Assembly: GCA_012274445.1 (NCBI GenBank) | Contig: JAAROD010000058.1 | Coordinates: forward strand, 434,001 to 498,000 | DNA from: Sclerotiophoma versabilis | Lineage: Eukaryota; Ascomycota; Dothideomycetes; Pleosporales; Didymellaceae | Reading direction: 5' to 3' | DNA: 64,000 bases | Shown: one piece after another, positions 1 through 10,347 of the stretch | Layout of the letters: every line of letters starts with the position of its first letter | Position numbering within the stretch: the first letter of the stretch is position 1 | The notes under the pieces: model-generated | Seen by the model: only the letters and a program-made list of their open reading frames with translations | The model's database searches: none | What the model was told of the DNA's origin: nothing | Made by a program: the position numbers and the translations under genes

Positions 1-2425
1 CCGCCGTGGGGTTCGCGTTAGATCGAAATCTGGAGCTTTGTTCTCTTTCTGCCGGGTTAATCGTTGGTGCTGCGTCACTGTTTAGCGTGCCTTATCTCGC
101 CGTGAGCGGAACTCTTAGGGGTGGTTCAGATAGGCGCAACGCTCAAGAGCAGCGGGCTGCCACGTCGAGTGCTGTGCGTAGGGGAACCCTCGCCGACTCA
201 ACAACCGCACGCACGACATTGGCCGCTCAACAGCGATACTGTGAGCGCATTCACTACGAGCTCAGTTTCATCTGCGGCGGAGTGCTTGGCGGTGTGGGAT
301 TGTAGGTAAACGTCTTTTTAATGCGCTGATAAGTTGGTCGACGCTGATTGGCCGATAGGTGGCACGACCAAATATGGACGTGCCGTTGTGTTCGTGCTTG
401 TCTTCCAATTCACTGTGAACGCCACTCCGGCCTGCTTAATCGTGTGCATGTGCGAATGCCTTACGTTGGTCGCGATAACGATCGCGGCTCGAACTGCCTA
501 TCATTAGTCGACAAATTGCCAAATTAAGATGCAAGTCTCAGGCACAGCACCTGGGGCTCGCTGGTGCTCACCAGGAGGTGCTGCGATTGGTGACGTCGCG
601 GCCTCGGTTACTACAAAACCCTGCTTACATCTCGCAGCAGGCTTAATGCTTCGTGGGTTGCTCAGATCGAGCCTTGTTTAGAGCCCCGTGCGACCGAGCT
701 GTTTCTGGCTCTTGATCTGACTGCGGCCGCCGTTGTACCAAGCTCATACAGAGGCACCCACACGTCACCGCGGCTAGGCCAAGCACTGTTAGCCGAGCTG
801 CGGCGATGGGCCGGTCCCTGGCTTTCAGTGGACTCTCCGGAGACGTGAGGGTCTCTGGCAGGGCGTGTTTGTCGTGGAGTGGCCTGTTATCAGGATTCAC
901 GTATCGTGTACAGTGATCCTGAGCGTGTTCCTGGTGTCAGCACCGCCGGCGCACGACGACACCATCATGCGAGGCGCCCAATGGGCATCAGCACTTGGGA
1001 TGCTGTGTTCTGTCCCTGTTCCACGCTCATGCGACTGTGGCATGCGACAGGGCTACGCCTATCTGCAGGTCAAGCGTACCTCACCCGCGTCCGTCCCGCG
1101 TCGCTTGGTAGATGGCAACGCGAAATCATGTGAGAGCACTTCCCCGAGCCAGTGGGGAACGAGAGCTGTATCCGTCGCAGTGGGCTCGTGGAGGTGTCAA
1201 GCTGTGGTACAGACATCAGCGCCGTGGGGATGTACAGGGACCAGGAACCACCACCAATCAGACGAAGTTCAGCAACCGAAGATTGTCAAATCATTCCTTT
1301 TCCGCATGTTTATCTGGGGAAACCAATTCTCTTACTCTTCCGGCACGCTGCTGCGATATGCACCGATACGAGCAGCCGCGAGCCTATGACCGTTCGGCCG
1401 GAATCGGAGCCATGACTACGGGTCTGAAGTAAGGATCAATGCCCTATCAATTCTCCGCTAACTTCATCTCCTGCTGAGCCCTTGGAAACACGACGAGTCA
1501 GCTTGGCTATGGGTCGCATCCTTGCCTGACGTCCTTCACTTACGCTTTTTGGCGATCAGTGGCTTGGGGCATGAGCATAATCCGACTTCACCCACCAGTC
1601 GATGTCAGAGCAGGCAGTCGATTTGTCGTCGCCCAAAACGCAATTTTCAATCACTTCTGCTATTGCTATTTTCATTTAGGACTGTCTTAGATAACGCGGC
1701 TACGTTATTTTACCCCCTCAACGCCTATACCCATTGAATGCTGCGACCTGAGTTCCATCAGCAGCCTCGACAATAAGCGTAATTATGCTCTGGAGCAGCT
1801 TCCATGTGTAACGCAGCTGTAAAGCTCATGTCAGTTTATAACACTGCGGTCGTGTTCACCATACCAGCTACTGGTTACCAGCTTTGATCGGTCAGCTTAC
1901 TGAATGTGTCACCTACTACACGGACAACCTGTGGGACGCGAACTGTTGGCACTGTTATTTCTGCACACTCTGGACTTCCCGCGCGTTTTCGAGGGACTTT
2001 CATGTCCATTACAATAAGAGTCAGGCGTCCGTCATCCGAACACATTATCTCACAAGTCCACAACGCGACAGAACAGTGACGACGGAACATTCCGTAAACT
2101 CCGTTCCATCGTCACGATTCCAGGGCTTCATCATGTCCAACTCGTCGTTATTGACGAGCTTGCAGGCTCGTAGTGGCAAATGGACCAAACTCAGGTATAG
2201 TATCAACAACATTGTGTTAGTGTATATAGTCAAACTAGGTCGATAGGTGGGCAATTAATCTGAGTAACTGAGCCAACAAGGTCTAATCGCTATGCTTTAA
2301 ACGCATGGCACAATGATAAGAGAGCTAACAAAGAGTAGGTACAAGGAACCATACTCCCCCAAGAAAGGACAAGAAGAAAGATACGCAGATTTGGTCAGAC
2401 GGAATGGCAGAAGAACTTGCTTTCC
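1..2425. other. Gene-poor stretch, nothing recognised
   Basis: About 2.4 kb without a convincing gene. Open frames here are short (up to about 170 codons), overlap on both strands and show no domain, signal peptide or sensible splice pattern. No tRNA, telomere-type repeat or transposon terminus was seen. The right-hand end is the 3' flank of the inositol monophosphatase gene. Confidence 0.6.
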
Positions 2426-3736
2426 CTAAGCCGTGTCAGCAGCCGAGACAGTCTCATCATTCGGCTTCTTCTTGTCTTTGTACACGAATTTTCGATTCCC
2501 CATGACCTCCCACAGCTCCTTCACAACTGCCTCCTGCTCCTCGCGCTTCGCCCCGCGTACAGGGAAGTATGTACGCCCCTCCATCGTAGGATGCCAATCG
2601 TCTGGGTTCGCAGATGCAACGATACCGCCTGCCTCCTCGACGATGAGCCAGCCAGCAGCGACATCCCAGACCCATACGCCGCCCTCCCAGAATGCGTCGA
2701 ACATGCCGGCCGCCACGTAGCAGAAGTTGAGTGCCGCGGAGCCAGAGGAGCGGCACGAAAGAATCATCTTGCCACCAGCCTTATCGGACGTAAGCAGCTT
2801 GTTGTGAACGTCGGTGCGCAGGTCCCAGTTGGGGCCCTCACGCTCGTTGCCCCACTCGATGGCGATGAGACGCTTCTTGAGTGAGGGCATGGGGGCAGGG
2901 ATTAGAGCGAGAGGGAGCTTGTACTTGGGCAGCTCTGCGAGCATTGCCTTGAAGGTCGGGACGAACGTCTCTTCCTGTTGCTCCTTTGCATTCTGTTCGG
3001 CTGTGATGGGGTCTGACTTCTCCACCGCTGGAGTGGGCTTTGCAGTCTTGCCTTCGATCTCGATGGAGAGCTTGCCAAAGGCTTTCTTCACAGCCAGATC
3101 CTTGTTCTTGAGCTCTAGTGGATCCGTAACCTTCTTGCGGGGGACGAACAACTCGTTGATGAGGAATGAGCCACGGTTCTTGATGGCTGTGAAGAGCTTG
3201 CCTTGATTGGGGCTATAGACGAGGCCGACGACAGGCTTCTTCTCGATAGCCAAGGACAAGGAGATGGCGAAGTTGTGGAAGCCTCGAGTAAAATTTATGG
3301 TACCGTCAACGGGATCCACAATGAAGGTCGGGCCATCGTTCAGCTTCTGACCGTGCTTGTAGGACTCCTCGCCAAGAAATTCAAAGCTAGGAAACTTCTT
3401 TTTCAGTCGCTTTTGGACCATGGCTTCGATCGCCTTGTCGTAGTCAGAGACTAGGTCGGATGTGTTGTTCTTTGTGGCTGCCTTTGTCAAGACGTCATGC
3501 TCAGCATTGACCATCATGATGCCTGCAGCCTCGGCGAGTTCGATGAAGACATCCTGGACTTGGAAGAGTGTGCCTTCGGTCAAGTTGTACTTAGCCAACT
3601 GATGGGCAAGTACCGTTGGTGTACAAGCTGGTGTCGTGACAGCTGTGGTGTGGGAAGAGACATCGGAGATTTCGGGGCTGTTATCAAAATCGACAGCTAG
3701 GCGCTGGTTGGAGCGATCGAACGTAGCCGGTTCCAT
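2426..3736 (-). CDS. Inositol monophosphatase family protein
   Basis: Intronless, 436 aa from the ATG at 3736. The family consists of Mg-dependent, Li-sensitive phosphatases acting on inositol-1-phosphate, PAP or related phosphoesters. The metal-site motifs are visible: GEES at residues 122-125, DPVDGT at 141-146, and the C-terminal WD of WDVAAG at about 357-358. A lysine-rich insert of roughly 80 residues lies between the two halves of the fold, so the protein is longer than bacterial SuhB (about 270 aa) and resembles the fungal QutG/Qa-x group. The frame stays open upstream to 4141, but that stretch is Ser/Thr/Pro/His-rich without domain features and is probably 5' UTR, so the start just before the recognisable N-terminus is preferred. 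No quinate-utilisation genes lie nearby, so the substrate is not assigned. No obvious targeting signal. Confidence 0.92.
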   Translation of the reverse strand: MEPATFDRSNQRLAVDFDNSPEISDVSSHTTAVTTPACTPTVLAHQLAKYNLTEGTLFQVQDVFIELAEAAGIMMVNAEHDVLTKAATKNNTSDLVSDYDKAIEAMVQKRLKKKFPSFEFLGEESYKHGQKLNDGPTFIVDPVDGTINFTRGFHNFAISLSLAIEKKPVVGLVYSPNQGKLFTAIKNRGSFLINELFVPRKKVTDPLELKNKDLAVKKAFGKLSIEIEGKTAKPTPAVEKSDPITAEQNAKEQQEETFVPTFKAMLAELPKYKLPLALIPAPMPSLKKRLIAIEWGNEREGPNWDLRTDVHNKLLTSDKAGGKMILSCRSSGSAALNFCYVAAGMFDAFWEGGVWVWDVAAGWLIVEEAGGIVASANPDDWHPTMEGRTYFPVRGAKREEQEAVVKELWEVMGNRKFVYKDKKKPNDETVSAADTA

Positions 3737-4894
3737 TGAGGAAGCTATGGCTGGTACCCTGGTTGATTGACTGTGTGTTTGTCGTGCTCCTTGTAGTTGT
3801 GTAAGGACTGATGGGCAGGGATGAGTATTGCTTATAGGCCTGCGCGTTGTTGTAAAAGGAAGCCGGTGTGATGTTATGATGGAACAACGTGGTTGGAAGT
3901 GTTCATGTGAGTGCGTTGTGGAAATTTTACTCGAGCGAAGCAGTGCGTAAATTGTACATATCTGAGGCCCGCTCTGACGATGCAGTGAATGCACAGTGGG
4001 TCTCTTGTTGCAGGGTGCACTTTCAGGACAGAACTGGCCAGAAGGATGATGTTGAAGCGTTTCAGAGCTCACCGTGAAAGCCCTTCGTTTGATAAATAGC
4101 GATAACAACGCTGCATCTGAAGCAGGCCGTATAGATGGCATTGTCCTTATCTTTTTTACCTATCGCGAACAAAACACGAAAGACGCGATTTCCTTGTGAC
4201 AGCCGCTTACCGCGAACTAATGCGGCACGCACTCGCTTTCTATCAAATAGGGCGTAGCCGAGGGGGCTTTAATCCTGGTGGAGACACCGTGCAGCTCGAA
4301 CGGAGCTCTGGACCTTGACTGTAATGTTCAAGAAGATGAATCAGAAGCTTGCGACGAGTCAATGGACACCTGTCCAGAGACGATAAAAATAATTGGAATC
4401 TGGGCCTGCACGGTTGGCCGAAAATTAGCAAGGCTTACATGGACCATTGAATCGCTCTGTATAAGGTCGCTTGCATTTGCTCTGGAAATTCGGAAAACCC
4501 ATAGACAACTGTCACATGTCTTTCCAGTCTTCAGTAGCTGTGCTGGAGTAGACTCTTCGATCTTTTGGCAGATCGAGGGGCTCCAAACTCGGATTCTGTA
4601 GATCCGATTCCTTCCGACTGTTCGACGGACAAGTCGATTTCGGCCCAACGGCGTGTTTCCGGGCTGTGTTGGCCTGAAGGGTGTAATTGTAGCTTGATGT
4701 GATTCAGAATGTGTAGTGGATACCTCGTCAGGAAGAGCACATGTGGAAGATGGAGATCATTTGGCGATCGTGCCTGTGCGTCGTTCCCCGGTTGTTCTTA
4801 CCTCGAGCGACGTCACCACCACCTCGTGCTTCTGCATTCATACTAGACCAGTACTCACGATGCACCGACAACTACACGCAATCGCTCATGCAGT
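3737..4894. other. Divergent intergenic region
   Basis: Upstream region shared head-to-head by the phosphatase (-) and the F-box-like gene (+). It holds 5' UTR-like sequence (open frame 3737-4141 on -) and short ORFs without features. No individual promoter element was assigned. Confidence 0.5.
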
Positions 4895-5920
4895 ATGAAC
4901 ATCTTACGGAATGCACCAGACCGACATGAGCGTCAACGTAGGGCTCGTGCCGTACGGCGTGGATTGGCAAACATCACGCCGAGCAACTCCAGGCTTCAGG
5001 ATCAGTCTAAATTCTTCTCCAGACTACCTGCGGAAATCCGTTTCTTGATCTTTCGTCTTCTACTCAGTCAGACTCACGACCATAACCGGTCTATCAACAT
5101 ACACTCAATATCGCCGCTCTATCGTCCGGGTCATACCTACCGTACCAGAATACACACAGCGATACTCCTTACCTGCCGTCTTGTATATTTTGAGGCGCAT
5201 GCAATCCCTATACGAAGTGCGACCCATCATTTCAGGCATCTAGGGAGTACCTCGTGGCTCTATGACGGCCACGTCTGGCTGCACCACATGACGAAGCAGT
5301 GCGGCGCAGATATCTACCACCTGCATGATAATCTAGTTGCTTTGAATTGGCGCAACTTCACAAAGTTCTTCCTCCCGCATCTGCACTGGAAAAGAGTTAC
5401 GTGGACCATATGCGCATACCTGTGGCCACCCATCCTTGCTGGCTATCGTGAGATCGATCGATTGGCCGAGACGCTCGCTGAGATCGAGTTTCCAGCTTCG
5501 TGTCAAGAAGTCAATCTGGAGTTTGAGATCCGAGAAGATGTACCTGAGTTTCGCGAAAGCCTACAACAGCAAGCTGAACTCTGTCAAAGAATCGGCATGG
5601 CGCCCAGCGAGCGAGTTCAGCCTGGAGATGTTCAGCAGCCGGCAGGTCTAAAAAGGAATGACGGATCAGTACTACAATTCGATGCGACATACTCGAAGCG
5701 CTATACATGGGTCGGTAGTGGTCAAGCTCGATGGGGAACGAGCGCACTTATCAGGGAAAAAGAAACTGTCAAGTATCGCACCATCAGGTTATGCTGGCGA
5801 GCGAGGGTACCACGAAGAGAGTACATGAGTTATGATCACTTGGACTGCTTGGATTTGACCAACTGTGAGGAGGTAAGAGATATTGATCAAAGCAATGTCG
5901 AAATCGATGCTCCATCATGA
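4895..5920 (+). CDS. F-box/2EXR-like fungal protein
   Basis: Single exon, 341 aa, starting at ATG 4895. After a basic N-terminal 35 residues, a segment reading FFSRLPAEIRFLIFRLLL (about residues 42-59) matches the Leu/Pro-Ala-Glu-Ile-Arg helix that opens 2EXR and F-box-like domains common in Pleosporales and other Pezizomycotina. The following 'LLTCRLVYFEA' is the usual second part of these domains. The rest is alpha-helical with no catalytic motif and no signal peptide. Such proteins are often orphan members of large lineage-expanded families, some possibly substrate receptors for SCF ubiquitin ligases. That role is inference, and no partner is indicated by the neighbours. Confidence 0.7.
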   Translation: MNILRNAPDRHERQRRARAVRRGLANITPSNSRLQDQSKFFSRLPAEIRFLIFRLLLSQTHDHNRSINIHSISPLYRPGHTYRTRIHTAILLTCRLVYFEAHAIPIRSATHHFRHLGSTSWLYDGHVWLHHMTKQCGADIYHLHDNLVALNWRNFTKFFLPHLHWKRVTWTICAYLWPPILAGYREIDRLAETLAEIEFPASCQEVNLEFEIREDVPEFRESLQQQAELCQRIGMAPSERVQPGDVQQPAGLKRNDGSVLQFDATYSKRYTWVGSGQARWGTSALIREKETVKYRTIRLCWRARVPRREYMSYDHLDCLDLTNCEEVRDIDQSNVEIDAPS

Positions 5921-6275
5921 CACATACCTACGTAGACTCAAAACAGCGACGAATTTTCCTCGACCGTACCTTGTTGCTCTCATTGTTGTGGTACTAATTT
6001 ATGAGCTTCGAGCACGAGTAGTCCTGCCACAGTCTTCTGCTGTACGTAACTCCTACGTCCATAGTAGCTGCTTCCTCAGTTATTACTGCCCCCTTCCCTC
6101 ACCATGTCACTTCCTGCTGTCTAAGTTCATTCAGCGTAGAGCAACAAACACCTCATTCTCCTCAGTTGCCACAACACACCTCCATGCATCATTAGTAGCG
6201 CAACATCTGTCACACACGAGCACTTTCCACGTCTACTTTTAGAGACTAACACCTAGCAATACTCATCATTAGTGC

Positions 6276-7858
6276 ATGCCACGTATCGCATCCCTATACC
6301 CCACAGATAAACCTTCGTCAAGCTCGTACAGCAACCGCCATCGAAGGACCCCCTACAGTTCTTATGTGCACCGAAGTGCAAGACCACACTCCAGGCCGAG
6401 CTTGAGATTCTCTCATAGACCTCGCACACTTGCTCACGGGCATCACACGGCATCCAGACCTGCCATTTTCGAACGTTGTTCTCGCACTCCGCGCCCGTCT
6501 TCCTTTAATTCTTGGAAAAGCAAATTAAGCTTCCACTCCCACTCCACCAAACAACCGCCTCAGCCTCTGATACTTGAGGAGAAGCTTGTCGTCGCGGCTG
6601 ACCGCGTTCGGCGGTTCGAGCGGCAGATCACGCCCCAAACCGCGCCCCAAACCAGGTCTCAGACCAGGCATCGGCCCTCGACAAAGTCGAAAACGCCCAC
6701 AGGGACTCGGTCCGGAAAAACATCGAAGTCAAAAGCACCCATTCGCAAGAGGGACAAAGTCCATAGTCGACTGACCACTTTAGCTTCCGGCAAGTTCTAG
6801 ATCATAACAAGCACGGCACTGGATTCTCTTTTGATGAGCCTGGCTCCTGTTGGACCGCAAGCTTCTGTAGGCCAAGCAACCGGGGCGACGCATTCATTCC
6901 TCTCCAGGGAGGAGCAGGCATTCCTTGCGGCACGGGAATACGAGAAGGCTTTCGAACGGCTACGCCTGGAAGAGGAATTGAAACATCAAGTGAAGAAAGA
7001 ACGTAAGCGGCGCAAGAAGGAGGACAAGGCAGCAGCAAAAGCCCAAGCTAAGGGTCACACACTCAAGCTGAAGAAGAACAAGACACAACGACTGAAGACA
7101 TACATCAGAGTCAAGTTGTTTCGTCGTCGAGCAAAGAAGCAGCCAGGAAGAGGCGAGAAGCTCTTGAACGAGCGCACAAGCAGAGGGAAGAGCGCCGTAG
7201 GGCAAAGCACGCTGAGGAACGCGGGAAGGTAAAGTATCTGATCAGTAAAACCAAGTCGAGAGTTGCCCACAGACTTGCCTGATGGGTAGCGTGCGGTTTG
7301 CCAGCGAAGGCCCTTTTCGACCAGAGCCTAATACCAGTCGCTGGTCGGGTGTGTACGTCCATCCTGGCGAATTCAAGTCTGCCACAGCCAAGGGTGAGGA
7401 AGACGGTGAAGCCTGGGTTCGGTACCGCAATCGATACAGAAGGCTGCAGGCGCACCGTCGTCTGCCAAAGACGGAACGGAGAAGGCGACAGCGAGAGATG
7501 CTAGCGGTTTCCTATGGCCACCGCAGGTTTTGCCGCAGCTCACGATGCTGAGCAGGAAAGGACTCACACAATACATCAGACAATCACCTGCCACTACCAC
7601 GTTTACGCTCCGACTACGGTTCACGTGAACTCTGGCGAAGCGAGGTGCGTCACCGAGAGCGCTTCAGAGGAGACATCAGTGAGCTCGCCGCCGACGTCAG
7701 TCTCTCAACACCCAGTCCAGAGTGACGGGACGTCTGTACACGATCCCAAGCTCGACCCCAAGGCCATAGATAAGACAGAAGCGGAAGGCAAGAGACAAGC
7801 TATCTTACAGTGGCTCATCGTCAAGCTGGTTTTGTTACTGCAGAAGGTCTCCCATTGA
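6276..7858 (+). CDS. Basic coiled-coil protein, splicing unresolved
   Basis: Coding-like segments in changing frames suggest one spliced gene. They are: 6276-6800 (ATG 6276, Ser/Arg/Pro-rich); 6834-about 7050 (charged helix, LEEELKHQVKKERKRRKK); about 7052-7228 (coiled-coil with ARKRREALERAHKQREERRR); about 7273-7551 (WSGVYVHPGEF, Arg-rich helix); and 7514-7858. The best supported intron is 7229-7272 (44 nt, GTAAAG to CCCACAG), which joins two segments in phase. Other junctions are guesses: a 45-nt stop-containing candidate at 6794-6838 with a poor GTTCTA donor, an unclear shift near 7003-7097 where a good GTAAGC donor exists, and 7394-7526 (GTGAGG to CCGCAG). Function is unknown. Composition suggests a nuclear or nucleolar protein. 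A degraded gene is the alternative. Confidence 0.45.
7229..7272 (+). other. Probable 44-nt intron
   Basis: GTAAAG donor directly after an in-frame AAG codon and CCCACAG acceptor. Removing it joins a charged coiled-coil frame to the next open frame in phase 0, avoiding the stop at about 7280. The branch site is weak (ATCTGAT). Confidence 0.55.
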
Positions 7859-8000
7859 GACGGGACTTCCAGACGTTGCTGGTCGAGGGTTGTCGTGAGA
7901 GAGGTCGAGCCTGGCGCGGCGAGGTGACCGTGACGGAGGTGAGCACGGACGCCGCAATTGTTCGTTGCATCGCGGCCTGCAGCTTCGCAGACGTCACACA

Positions 8001-9924
8001 ATGCTTGCCAGCAACACGCGCAACGCTTTCGTTGCCGTTTCGAAACGACCGTACATATGCCAGTCATGCCTGCGCCGGGCTAGGCAGCTGCCATTGGCCT
8101 CAGGGTGCCTTTCCCCACGAGCTTCTGCCCGAAGCCTCGAGACCGCGAGCCAGCCGCCAGCGCAGGACGACACGCCCTTTCGCAAAGCCCTCAAAGATGC
8201 CGCCAAACAGCAGAAGAAGGCGTCCAAGTGTGGACAGAAGCCCAAGAGGGCCACCGATGCACGGCTGGAGAAGTGGGAGCTGACGGTGGGAATTGAGATA
8301 CACGCCGAACTGAACACAGCACGGAAGCTCTTCTCGCGCGCTGCAACGTCTGTCAGCGCGTCGCCAAACACGCACGCCTCCCTCTTCGACACGGCCTTCC
8401 CTGGCAGCCAGCCCAACTTCCAGAAGGAAACGCTCCTGCCTGCTCTTCGCGCTGCCCTCGCCTTCGACTGCACCATACAGCCAAGGAGCAGCTTCGACCG
8501 CAAGCACTACTTCTACCAGGACCAGCCCAACGGCTACCAGATCACCCAATACTATGAGCCGTTCGCGACCGACGGGCACATCACGCTGTACGCTCACGAC
8601 TTCCCCGCTGGCTCTGCACTGGAAGAGTGTCCCATTACGATTGGCATCAAGCAGGTGCAGCTGGAGCAGGACACGGCCAAGACAGTGCAGCAGCCGCCTT
8701 CGACTCATCTTCTCGACTTCAACCGCGTCTCACATCCGCTCATCGAGATCATCACGCTTCCCCATATCCACGACCCTCTCGTCGCCGCTGCATGCGTTCG
8801 CAAGATTCAAACAATACTCAAGACCGTGGATGCATGCACGGCAGGCATGGAGTTGGGCGGGCTGCGTGCCGACGTCAATGTCTCGGTCCGCGAGCGGGGT
8901 CGAACTTCGAGCGAAGGCGGCCTATCATACTCTGGCGTGACCGGCCTGGGACAACGGACGGAAATCAAGAATCTAGCTAGCGTCAAGGCAGTGGAGGACG
9001 CCATTATAGCGGAACGCGACCGCCAGATCCATCTCGTCGAGAGCGGTGGAGCTGTCGAGGGCGAGACCCGCGGCTGGACCGTGGGCAGCAAGACCACAAA
9101 ACGACTCCGTGGCAAGGAGGGTGAAATTGACTACCGGTACATGCCGGATCCAGATATATCGCCAGTCTTTATCTCTCAGGTATGCCTCTAAGAATCGTGA
9201 CTCAACCACTCTACTAATGTTGAGTGGGACCTTGTCGACCATCTTCGAACAAATCTGCCTGTGCTTCCAGACCGGGTCATCGACGTACTGGTAGAAAAGT
9301 ATGGGCTGTCGACCAAAGACGCCGGTACGCTTCTGTCGTTTGACAATGGCGACCGTTTGGAATACTATTTTGAGGTCACGAACCAACTTGCGAGACAAAG
9401 GACCATCAAGCCGAGCGACGCTGAGTTCCCAGTCCTAGGCAAGGCGGTGGGCAACTGGTACGTTGACACCAGGCATGTCTACCCACTTGACGCTAACTGA
9501 ACAAAGGGTTTTGATGGAGTTGGGCAGCCTGTACAAAGATGAGGAGTGGTCAGCAACGCGCATACCGCCAGAGGTTCTCGTCTCCATCATCAGCCAGCTT
9601 CTGCAGAAGCGCATCACATCGCGATCCGCCAAGAGGCTTCTCGCCGTGAAGTTTGAGGGGGAAGAGCGGCACGTTGAGCGACTGATTGAGGATTTTAACA
9701 TGGTACTGAGGCCCCTGTCGCCCCGAGAATACCGCGACATGGCCCAGACCCTTCTGAACGAGAAACCGAATATGGTCAGGGACATTGTCGAGAAAGGGCA
9801 AGAAAAAAAGATTAAATGGTTCGTGGGACAGATGATGGCCAGGAGCCCAGAAGGGACTGTCGAGGCGGACGTCGCAGAGCAGACGATCAAGGAGCTTCTA
9901 CCTAAACCCACCGCTGTGGAATAA
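8001..9924 (+). CDS. PET112: Mitochondrial glutamyl-tRNA(Gln) amidotransferase subunit B
   Basis: join(8001..9179, 9225..9457, 9507..9924), 609 aa. GatB is the tRNA-binding/kinase subunit of the GatFAB/GatCAB complex that converts Glu-tRNA(Gln) to Gln-tRNA(Gln) in mitochondria. Family landmarks are VGIEIHAELNT near the start of the catalytic domain, DQPNGYQITQYYEP, EQDTAKT, DFNRVSHPLIEI, GLRADVNVSVR, and the YRYMPDPD block; a tail YqeY-like helical domain occupies the last 140 residues. The ATG at 8001 begins an Arg/Ser/Ala-rich, acid-poor presequence (containing ICQSCLRR, common in fungal mitochondrial precursors). An upstream in-frame TTG is not a credible eukaryotic start. Intron 1 (9180-9224, 45 nt) restores the PVFISQ/WDLVDHL junction. 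Intron 2 (9458-9506, 49 nt) has GTACGT, GCTAAC and AAAG. Confidence 0.96.
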
Positions 9925-10347
9925 CCTAGATGGTGCGTACTGAATTCATTATAATTTTCGTGTCACTTTGTCGAGGCCCCTCTTTCCGCCGAATATTGCT
10001 GCGGCACATTTGGACCCTGATCCCGGTATGCACTGAACGGCTCCTCAGTACAGCCATGGATACAGTACTCAGTCAAAGAAATATTCAGAAGGAAAGTTGG
10101 ACAAAAGGGTTTCGGAAGCAGCAGTGAAGCCGCACTGCTTGTAGTCTCCCAGTCTACATCTCATTCCTCCGCTTCACCTACTACCACTCCCAGCACCGGC
10201 AATTTTACCCTCTCACACGTTCAGCAAGCACGGCACGCATCGCCACGACTTTGGTCTCTCATTCATAAGCTGGGAGATAATCCACCTCTTTTGATCTTTG
10301 TTTCCAGTCAGTCGGAGCCCCGGGTGGAGTGGAGTGTTTTAGCAGCG
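9925..10347. other. Intergenic, 3' flank of PET112 and 5' flank of next gene
   Basis: No gene seen. The right half is pyrimidine-rich (many CTACCACTCC-type stretches), as is usual just upstream of fungal coding starts. Confidence 0.5.

Noticed and set aside
1..1432. Several overlapping ORFs up to 174 codons at the left edge
   Set aside because: Overlap on both strands, no domain, no splice logic, some begin with non-ATG codons.
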